Source: Nanobdellota archaeon
GTDB taxonomy: Archaea; Aenigmatarchaeota; Aenigmatarchaeia; QMZP01
Reading direction: 5' to 3'
DNA length: 15,334 bases
NCBI GenBank assembly: GCA_018818465.1
Contig: JAHIRU010000034.1
Coordinates: 1-15,334, forward strand
This document shows positions 5,048-10,727 of this stretch, piece by piece. A program made the translations under genes and the position numbers. The notes below the pieces were generated by a model. The model saw only the letters and a program-made list of their open reading frames with translations, made no database searches and was not told where the DNA came from. Position 1 is the stretch's first letter; each line of letters opens with the position of its first letter.

Positions 5048-7422
5048 AACTTAACCCTAAACATTTTTCCATAAGTTAGCTTTTCAATACCATGCGCTAG
5101 TTTTAGATCCTGCTCTAAACAGCTTAAACCTTTTGGTATTGTTGCCTCTTTTAGAGGCGTGCGTAATGAGAGGCCTTTGTCCTTTTTTGCTTTCCAGATA
5201 TTTCCATTTGCTTCCTCCAGCTCTTCTGTTTTGAATGGCAGATCAAGCTTTAGGTATTTCTTTTCAGGTTCAGGGAAACTCTGCTTTTCTATGTCTTTTC
5301 TTCTCATGCTTCTGTATATTTTATGTGTTATGAAAGGTATTACAGGCGCTGTTAATAGCAGAAGTGTGTCAAGAACATGATTCAATGCGAAAATTGCACC
5401 ACTCTGCTCTTCTTTGCTAAATTGTTTGTTCTGGTTGTATGCGCGCGTTTTTACCATTTCAATGTAATGAGAAGCGAAAGTGTCCCATATGAAATGCTTT
5501 ATTTGTGACATGGGTCCATGAAAATCGAAATTATCATAAGATGTTATTGTTGATTCTACAAGCTTGTTTAATTCTTTTAATATCCATTCATCTGCAGGCA
5601 GAAGCTTGTATTTTTGTGGTTGGTTGCCGAAAAGCGATACAAAGCGTGCAACATTCCAAAGTTTTGTCAAGAACTTTGAAGCGCCTTCTATGCGCTCAAA
5701 AGAACAACGCATATCTGATGTTGTTATGTTTCCTTCTAAAGTGCACCAAGCCCTGAAAGGCTCCGCACCGAACTTTTCAATTATCTCTGGAGGATAAATC
5801 ATATTGCCCAAAGATTTTGACATCTTTATTCCGCTTTCATCAACAACATGATAGTGTATCCATGCGTTCTCGAATATGTTTTTTCCTGTTAATTGGAAAG
5901 ATCTTAGAAGCGTGTAGTATAACCAAGTTCTTACTATTTCTCTTCCCTGCGGTCGCAATGAGCATTGTTTTGCTTTGTCGAAAAACTTTGAAGGATATTT
6001 CAATATATAGAGCGGTGATATTGAGGAATCAAACCAGGTGTCGAAAACCCTTGTCTCTGGAACAAACTCAACGGATCCGCATTTGCATTTTTTGACAGGA
6101 GGTTTTTGCTTCCAAGGCCTGTAATATTTTCCCTTCGGAGGAACAATAATTTCCTTACATTTTTTACAGTACCATAAAGGTATCTCTGTTGCATAGAATC
6201 TTCTTCTTGAAATAGGCCAATCCATTGAAACTGTGTTTATCCAATCAAGCAAAAACTGTCTTGATTGTGGAGCAAAAAAATTAACTTCTTTTGCAATGTC
6301 ATTCATTTTTCCAAGATAATTCATTTGTTTCAAATAGTATTCAGGCATTCCTATGAATTCTATCGGTGTTTTGCTTCTTTCGCATATAGGCGTTCTGTGC
6401 ATTGTTTTTTCCTGCTTTACAAGAAAGTTCTCTTTTTTCAGTTTCTCTATTATTTTTTCCCTGGCGTCTTTGACTCTCATTCCCTTCAAGAAACCAGAAT
6501 TTTCATTCATTTTTCCGTTCTTTTCAATTGCTATTATAGGATCTATTCCCTCTTCACGGAAGAAGCGAACGTCTTCATAGTCACCAAAAGAGCAAACCAT
6601 CATGATGCCTGTGCCCTTATCCATCTTTGCGTATGGGTGCGCTTTTATAGGAATTTCCTTTTTGTATATTGGCGTTACAACAGTCTTGCCTTTTAGATGC
6701 TTGTAACGAGCATCTTTTGGATTGTAAAGAATTCTTACACATGTGCAGATAAGTTCTGGCCTTGTCGTGCCTATTATTATGTCCTCGCCTGTTTCCTTAA
6801 CTTTGAATTTAATATCATTAAATGTTGATGGTAAATCTTTGTATTGTATTTCTGAATCTGCTATTGTAGTTTGACAATCAGGACAATAGTTATTAATTCT
6901 GTCTGATTCGTATATCAATCCTTTGTTCCACATATCAATGAAAGTCGCTTGCGTCAGTGCCCTGTATTCATCTGAATCTGTGTAATAAACATCGCCTGGC
7001 TTTTCACCTCTTTGCCAAGAATTGAATGAAACACCAAGTTGGTAAAAATTATCAGTTGATTCTGTGCTTGTTTCTTTAAGCATTTTTTCACATAAAGAAA
7101 TGAACTTTCCCCTTTCCATTTCTGTAGCAGAAACTCCAAATTTCTTTTCTGCAGCCATTTCTATCGGCAGACCGTTTCTATCCAAACCAAGGGGGAACAG
7201 CACTTCAAAACCGCGCATCCTCTTATATCTGGCTATGATGTCTTGAATAACATAAGTTGTAGCATGCCCCAAATGTATAGGAGTATTAACATATGGTGGC
7301 GGAGTATCTATTGAGAAAACAGGTTTCTTTGTTTTAGGATCAAACTTAAAGATACTGCTGGTTTTCCATTTTTTTCTTACAGGTTCTTCAAAAGATTTGT
7401 CCCATCGCTTGCCTTCGAACAT
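5044..7422 (-). CDS. valS: Valyl-tRNA synthetase, archaeal type
   Basis: Class I synthetase that charges tRNA-Val and edits threonine mischarging. From the ATG at 7422 it has 792 residues: the HIGH-type motif HLGH at 50-53, a CPDC zinc knuckle at 180-183, the CP1 editing domain with TTRPE (219-223) and GTGIMMVCSFGD (270-281), a second Cys cluster (WYCKKC and CKCG) before DTWFDSS, KMSKS at 533-537, and a helical anticodon-binding domain from about 610. The GTGIMMVCSFGDYEDV segment is typical of archaeal ValRS and separates it from IleRS and LeuRS. The longer frame starts at a GTG (7428), but AGGTGA abuts that GTG and sits six bases before the ATG at 7422, so the ATG is preferred. It is shorter than the roughly 870-880 residues I expect for many archaeal ValRSs, mainly at the C-terminus. 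Confidence 0.95.
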   Translation of the reverse strand: MFEGKRWDKSFEEPVRKKWKTSSIFKFDPKTKKPVFSIDTPPPYVNTPIHLGHATTYVIQDIIARYKRMRGFEVLFPLGLDRNGLPIEMAAEKKFGVSATEMERGKFISLCEKMLKETSTESTDNFYQLGVSFNSWQRGEKPGDVYYTDSDEYRALTQATFIDMWNKGLIYESDRINNYCPDCQTTIADSEIQYKDLPSTFNDIKFKVKETGEDIIIGTTRPELICTCVRILYNPKDARYKHLKGKTVVTPIYKKEIPIKAHPYAKMDKGTGIMMVCSFGDYEDVRFFREEGIDPIIAIEKNGKMNENSGFLKGMRVKDAREKIIEKLKKENFLVKQEKTMHRTPICERSKTPIEFIGMPEYYLKQMNYLGKMNDIAKEVNFFAPQSRQFLLDWINTVSMDWPISRRRFYATEIPLWYCKKCKEIIVPPKGKYYRPWKQKPPVKKCKCGSVEFVPETRVFDTWFDSSISPLYILKYPSKFFDKAKQCSLRPQGREIVRTWLYYTLLRSFQLTGKNIFENAWIHYHVVDESGIKMSKSLGNMIYPPEIIEKFGAEPFRAWCTLEGNITTSDMRCSFERIEGASKFLTKLWNVARFVSLFGNQPQKYKLLPADEWILKELNKLVESTITSYDNFDFHGPMSQIKHFIWDTFASHYIEMVKTRAYNQNKQFSKEEQSGAIFALNHVLDTLLLLTAPVIPFITHKIYRSMRRKDIEKQSFPEPEKKYLKLDLPFKTEELEEANGNIWKAKKDKGLSLRTPLKEATIPKGLSCLEQDLKLAHGIEKLTYGKMFRVKF

Positions 7423-7428
7423 AAACAC

Positions 7429-7434
7429 TCACCT
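7429..7434 (-). promoter_or_regulatory. Shine-Dalgarno sequence deciding the ValRS start
   Basis: AGGTGA on the minus strand is six bases before the ATG at 7422 and directly abuts the alternative GTG at 7428. It therefore supports the ATG. Confidence 0.65.
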
Positions 7435-7440
7435 GATAAC

Positions 7441-7457
7441 TATTTTAATTTATATAA
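7441..7457. promoter_or_regulatory. Divergent promoter region of valS and nuclease gene
   Basis: The 47-base gap between the two start codons (7423-7469) contains TATTTTAAT (7441-7449), about 25 bases before the plus-strand ATG at 7470. It also contains the palindrome TTATATAA (7450-7457), about 31 bases before the valS ATG at 7422. One box per direction is the simplest reading: leaderless for the nuclease, and a short leader with a Shine-Dalgarno sequence for valS. The assignment of boxes to genes is inference. Confidence 0.45.
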
Positions 7458-7469
7458 TAACCGTTAAAT

Positions 7470-8279
7470 ATGTCTCGTTATTCTCTGATAATAATACTTA
7501 TTGTTTTATTTGTTATAGTTGTTTCTATTGTTTTTGTAATGCAACCACAACAAAACATAGATACAGAAAATCTAGTTCTCATTACGCGCGTAATAGATGG
7601 TGATACAGTAGAATTAGAGAACGAGGAAAGAGTGAGACTTCTAGGAATAGATACACCTGAGAAAGGACAGTTACTTTATAGTGAAGCTAGTGAGAGATTA
7701 CGCGAGCTTGTAGAGGGAAAGAGCGTGCTCTTAGAGAGCGATCAGACTAATAGAGACAAGTATGACCGCCTGCTAAGGAACGTTATATTGAACAGACAGA
7801 ACATCAACATACTTATGGTCAAAGAAGGCTACGCTTTTGCGTATATAATCGAACCAGATCACAGGTACGAAAGTGAGCTGCGCACAGCGCAGAGTTATGC
7901 CCATGACAATAATCTAGGTATATGGCAATATGAAAGCATAGAGAATGGCTTCTGCATCGGCATTTCATGGTTCCAATATAACGCCGCAGGAGACGATAAT
8001 GAAAACCTAAATGGCGAATATATTGAATTTAGAAATAAATGTACTTATCCCTTAGAGCTGACGGGGTGGAAACTCTCTGACGCAACAGAAAAGACCTATG
8101 TTTTTGACAGTTTTGTGATTGAAAACAAGACAACTTTTAAACTCTACACTGGTTCAGGCGAAGACAGTGAAACAAAATTATATTGGGGACAGATCATCCA
8201 AGCAGTGTGGAATAATGATGGCGACCATTTGCAGATGCGGAATGATAAAAATGAACTTGTTTTAGACTACGAATATTGA
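7470..8279 (+). CDS. Membrane-anchored thermonuclease (SNase fold) with C-terminal lamin-tail domain
   Basis: A 269-residue protein with an uncleaved-looking N-terminal hydrophobic anchor (about residues 5-24), so both domains should face outside. Residues 35-155 form a staphylococcal-nuclease-like domain with the catalytic set in place: D43 in VIDGDTVEL, R56 in VRLLGIDTPE, D61, T62 and E64 in the same motif, and R100 in DKYDRLLRNVIL. Known SNase enzymes cleave DNA and RNA with calcium. Residues about 158-267 match a lamin-tail domain, an Ig-like beta module, from GEYIEFRNKC and LELTGWKLSD; C162 and C191 could form a disulfide. Such a protein could digest extracellular nucleic acid for nucleotide scavenging or defence (inference). 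It diverges from valS and is followed by the hairpin at 8312-8327. Confidence 0.88.
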   Translation: MSRYSLIIILIVLFVIVVSIVFVMQPQQNIDTENLVLITRVIDGDTVELENEERVRLLGIDTPEKGQLLYSEASERLRELVEGKSVLLESDQTNRDKYDRLLRNVILNRQNINILMVKEGYAFAYIIEPDHRYESELRTAQSYAHDNNLGIWQYESIENGFCIGISWFQYNAAGDDNENLNGEYIEFRNKCTYPLELTGWKLSDATEKTYVFDSFVIENKTTFKLYTGSGEDSETKLYWGQIIQAVWNNDGDHLQMRNDKNELVLDYEY

Positions 8280-8306
8280 TATCCCTTTTTATTGACAGAT
8301 GGAACT

Positions 8307-8327
8307 AAAAAAGCGGATTGCTCCGCT
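8307..8327 (-). terminator. Hairpin plus T-run terminator with GNRA loop
   Basis: On the minus strand a perfect six-base-pair stem (AGCGGA/TCCGCT) closes a GCAA tetraloop, a GNRA type, and is followed directly by five T residues. It lies 39 bases after the stop of the 33-residue microprotein. In the plus direction the same stem follows the nuclease gene by 32 bases and is followed by broken T-runs (8338-8349), so it may serve both convergent transcripts. Archaeal termination usually needs only a T-run, so a bacterial-looking hairpin is notable. Confidence 0.6.
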
Positions 8328-8365
8328 GATCAAAACATTTTTATTTTTTGTCCTTCTTTTCTGAA

Positions 8366-8467
8366 TTAAAACGCATCAAGCGTGCGCTTTAATTTACGGT
8401 ATACAATTGGCAATGCAATTACAATTAATGATAATATGATTCCTGCTGTGATTTTGATTGACGGCAT
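8366..8467 (-). CDS. 33-residue single-span membrane microprotein
   Basis: A small reading frame that short-ORF filters would miss. Translation gives 33 residues: a short MPSIK start, a hydrophobic span at about residues 6-23 (ITAGIILSLIVIALPIVY), then a basic stretch RKLKR and the end TLDAF. The positive charges after the span predict an outside N-terminus and an inside C-terminus. Its best support is a strong Shine-Dalgarno sequence, GGAGAGGT (8475-8482), ending seven bases before the ATG, and a hairpin/T-run terminator 39 bases after the stop. It lies 45 bases after the orphan of 193 residues on the same strand, so co-transcription is likely; a TATA-like TTCTATTTTAT in that gap could also give it its own promoter. 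I do not recognise a family. Confidence 0.55.
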   Translation of the reverse strand: MPSIKITAGIILSLIVIALPIVYRKLKRTLDAF

Positions 8468-8474
8468 TTCACGA

Positions 8475-8482
8475 ACCTCTCC
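8475..8482 (-). promoter_or_regulatory. Strong Shine-Dalgarno sequence of the microprotein
   Basis: GGAGAGGT on the minus strand ends seven bases before the ATG at 8467. It is the strongest ribosome-binding site in the window and the main reason to call the small gene. Confidence 0.6.
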
Positions 8483-8512
8483 TGTAGTTGATAAAATAGA
8501 AAGTTTTTTCCC

Positions 8513-9094
8513 CTATTCTTCAAGGTATGGCTCACCTTCCATCACCAAATAAACTTTGGCTGGAAGATTTCCATTCTTGTTATCTTCTCTGTATCGCTTA
8601 AGCAATTTTTTGAAAAAATCCAGATTATCTCCAACATCTTCATAAAAACCAATACCATTGGCATTTTCATACTTAATTGCTTTGGCTGGCAAACCAATAC
8701 CAATAATTGACTTTAAGAAAGAAGCTACATTGTTTTCATCGCCTTCAGAAAGAACAACAGGAACTGATGTAATGAAAAGCCTTCCTTGTATAGTTTTCTT
8801 TTCAAGAGATTCCACAACAGCTTCAATGTAATTAGAAAAATAAACTAGCGCCTCTAAAATCCTTATCTGGTCGCCAGCTAAATTTTCTCTACATTCTTTC
8901 ATTTGTTTTGCTAGGTTTTCATCGCCATCAAAAAAATCACTTTTTTCAAAATCTTGAATGTAATCACCGACTTTATCAGCAATGATATAAAGTTCTTTGA
9001 TAGTAACCACTACCTTATTATTGGTTATGGGTTTGATAGCTTCAATAACATATGACAAAGCTTCTTTGAAAAGCTCTTCTTTTCTTTTTTTCAT
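8513..9094 (-). CDS. Orphan cytoplasmic protein, 193 residues
   Basis: I do not recognise this protein. It has no signal peptide or membrane span and a single cysteine (C68). The N-terminal 100 residues look helical (a basic KKRKEELFK start, helices around 5-20, 32-52, 58-72 and 75-99). The C-terminal part alternates strands and helices (GRLFITSVPVVLS at 104-116, a helix at 121-132, strand-like AKAIKY, a helix at 157-170, then KVYLVMEGEPYLEE), so it is probably a two-domain alpha then alpha/beta protein. The ATG at 9094 is supported by AAGGTGG seven bases upstream. A TATA-like CTTTATCTAA lies about 28 bases before the start. The 33-residue membrane microprotein follows 45 bases downstream and may be its partner. 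Confidence 0.7.
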   Translation of the reverse strand: MKKRKEELFKEALSYVIEAIKPITNNKVVVTIKELYIIADKVGDYIQDFEKSDFFDGDENLAKQMKECRENLAGDQIRILEALVYFSNYIEAVVESLEKKTIQGRLFITSVPVVLSEGDENNVASFLKSIIGIGLPAKAIKYENANGIGFYEDVGDNLDFFKKLLKRYREDNKNGNLPAKVYLVMEGEPYLEE

Positions 9095-9101
9095 GATGTC
9101 G

Positions 9102-9108
9102 CCACCTT
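9102..9108 (-). promoter_or_regulatory. Shine-Dalgarno sequence of the 193-residue orphan
   Basis: AAGGTGG on the minus strand ends seven bases before the ATG at 9094 and supports that start. Confidence 0.5.
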
Positions 9109-9167
9109 ATATAGAATTAGATAAAGATAAAATCCCCTAATCATTTAACATTCCCTACTGGTTCCAA

Positions 9168-9190
9168 TTTCGCAAAGATGTCTTGCGAAA
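9168..9190. repeat. Perfect inverted repeat (8-bp stem, 7-base loop)
   Basis: TTTCGCAA, a seven-base loop (AGATGTC), then TTGCGAAA, in the 162-base gap between the end of ProRS and the 193-residue orphan. In RNA it would form a stable hairpin in either direction. On the minus strand it sits between the ProRS stop and the next promoter, so it could be a terminator, a processing site or an operator. It is not followed by a clean T-run on that strand. Confidence 0.5.
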
Positions 9191-9218
9191 AGTTTTATGT
9201 AATTGATTAGAGCATGAA

Positions 9219-9239
9219 ACAATTATGTTGCATAATTGT
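9219..9239. repeat. Perfect inverted repeat (9-bp stem, 3-base loop)
   Basis: ACAATTATG, TTG, CATAATTGT, 18-38 bases beyond the ProRS stop. The arms pair perfectly, but the three-base spacer makes a tight RNA loop, so it may be a protein-binding palindrome instead of, or as well as, an RNA hairpin. Together with the repeat at 9168 it accounts for most of the structure seen in this gap. Confidence 0.45.
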
Positions 9240-9256
9240 GACACAAAGAATAAATA

Positions 9257-10699
9257 CTAATAAGCCTTTGCAAAATATACAGTCTCTTTAGCTTTTTTGC
9301 TGCAGTGCACGCATTTACCAGCAACTCTTTTTTTTCCGGAAATAATCAGCCTGGTTGTGGCGCCTGTTTTGTCTTTAATCTCCTCTTCACATTTGGATTC
9401 TCCGCACCATTTGGCTTTAGCCATGCCCTTCTTTTTTTTAATGATGTCTTCAAAACTTTTGAAGTTAGTCGCTTCATATATATTGCTATCAAGAAATTTC
9501 TTTGCTCTTTTGAAGAGGTTGTTTTGAATCTGCTCCAACTTCATGATTGCAATTTTTTTTATTATAGAAAGTTTGACTGCTTCCTTTTCACCGGTATCTC
9601 TTCTAACAAGTATGGCTTGTTGTTGCTTGATATCTTTTGGCCCTATTTCAATTCTTAACGGAACGCCTTTCATTTCCCATTCATTAAATTTCCAGCCGGG
9701 CGTACAGTAATCTCTATCATCAATTTTAACAGAAAAATTGCCCAGCTTTTTCTTTAGCTTAGTCGCGGCTTTTAGGATTTCTTTCTTGTTTTTAGATTTG
9801 TAGATAGGCACAATAACAGCCTGTATAGGCGCTATTTTTGGTGGCAAGATCAATCCCTTGTCATCGCCGTGCATCATTATTAAAGCGCCTATTAATCTTG
9901 TAGAAATGCCCCAGCTTGTTGTCCACGCGTATTTCTCTTTCATGTTTTTATCCACAAAATTTATGTTGAACGCTATTGCAAAATTCTGCCCCAGATTATG
10001 GCTCGTGCCCATCTGGAGGGCTTTGCCATCCGGCATCAAAGATTCCAGAGTATAAGTACGCAACGCACCGGCAAATTTCTCTGTTTCAGTCTTCTTTCCA
10101 GTTAATACAGGTATTGCTAAATAGTTTTGAATGAGGTCGACGTACATAGATAGTATGCTTGTAACTTCTTTCTCTGCTTCCTCTTCAGATATATGAACTG
10201 TATGTCCTTCCTGCCATAGGAATTCTCTTGTTCTCAGGAAAGGCCTGGTTGCTTTTACCTCCCATCTAACTATATTGCACCACTGATTAAGCAATAGAGG
10301 CAGGTCTCTCCATGATCGAATCCATTTTGCGTATGAATCATAGATAATGGTTTCGCTGGTTGGCCGTAAAGCGTATCTTTCAGAATCGTCTTCCTTCTTT
10401 TCAATAAAGGCAACCTCAGGAATAAATCCCGAGAAATGATCTGCTTCCTTTTTAAGGAATCTTTCAGGTATAAATAACGGAAAATAAGCATTTTCATGAC
10501 CGGTTTCTTTAATCATTTTATCAAAAATTTCTCTTATTTTTTCCCAGATTGCATAGCTATAAGGCCTAAAAACTATGCATCCAGCTATAGCAGCATAATC
10601 AGCCAATTCTGTTTTTTGGACAACTTCTGTATACCAGTCACTGCACTGGCTCTTCTTATACTTTAAACCTTGTTCATCTTTTTCATTTATTTTAGCCAT
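9257..10699 (-). CDS. proS: Prolyl-tRNA synthetase, archaeal/eukaryotic type
   Basis: Class II synthetase that charges tRNA-Pro. From the ATG at 10699 it has 480 residues, the usual archaeal length. Visible parts are the class II core with LRPTSE (111-116), motif 2 around RWEVKATRPFLRTREFLWQ (145-163), MGTSHNLGQNF (230-240) and motif 3 around GISTRLIGALIMMHGDDKG (264-282); an anticodon-binding domain (about 290-395); and a C-terminal zinc module with C432, C437, C463 and C466, ending in a tyrosine as in archaeal and Thermus ProRS. It has no bacterial-type editing insertion. The open frame extends upstream to 10783, but those codons overlap the preceding gene, do not match the family, and a GGGTG Shine-Dalgarno sequence sits before 10699. 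It follows the 918-residue surface protein gene by 28 bases on the same strand, so the two are probably co-transcribed. Confidence 0.95.
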   Translation of the reverse strand: MAKINEKDEQGLKYKKSQCSDWYTEVVQKTELADYAAIAGCIVFRPYSYAIWEKIREIFDKMIKETGHENAYFPLFIPERFLKKEADHFSGFIPEVAFIEKKEDDSERYALRPTSETIIYDSYAKWIRSWRDLPLLLNQWCNIVRWEVKATRPFLRTREFLWQEGHTVHISEEEAEKEVTSILSMYVDLIQNYLAIPVLTGKKTETEKFAGALRTYTLESLMPDGKALQMGTSHNLGQNFAIAFNINFVDKNMKEKYAWTTSWGISTRLIGALIMMHGDDKGLILPPKIAPIQAVIVPIYKSKNKKEILKAATKLKKKLGNFSVKIDDRDYCTPGWKFNEWEMKGVPLRIEIGPKDIKQQQAILVRRDTGEKEAVKLSIIKKIAIMKLEQIQNNLFKRAKKFLDSNIYEATNFKSFEDIIKKKKGMAKAKWCGESKCEEEIKDKTGATTRLIISGKKRVAGKCVHCSKKAKETVYFAKAY

Positions 10700-10727
10700 A
10701 TAACACCCTTTGTTTGTTGTTTTAAAT

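Noticed and set aside
6265..6696. Plus-strand frame of 143 codons inside valS
   Set aside because: Antisense to conserved synthetase motifs, rich in Phe and Tyr as expected for a shadow frame, with no start signal.
8280..8512. Possible C/D-box guide RNA or other small RNA after the nuclease gene
   Set aside because: Sequences like TGATGA and CTGA are not paired at usable spacing; the region is better explained by the terminator and microprotein.
9213..9290. Short plus-strand frame of about 24 codons beginning near 9213
   Set aside because: No ribosome-binding site or promoter, it overlaps the end of proS and consists partly of the inverted repeat at 9219-9239.
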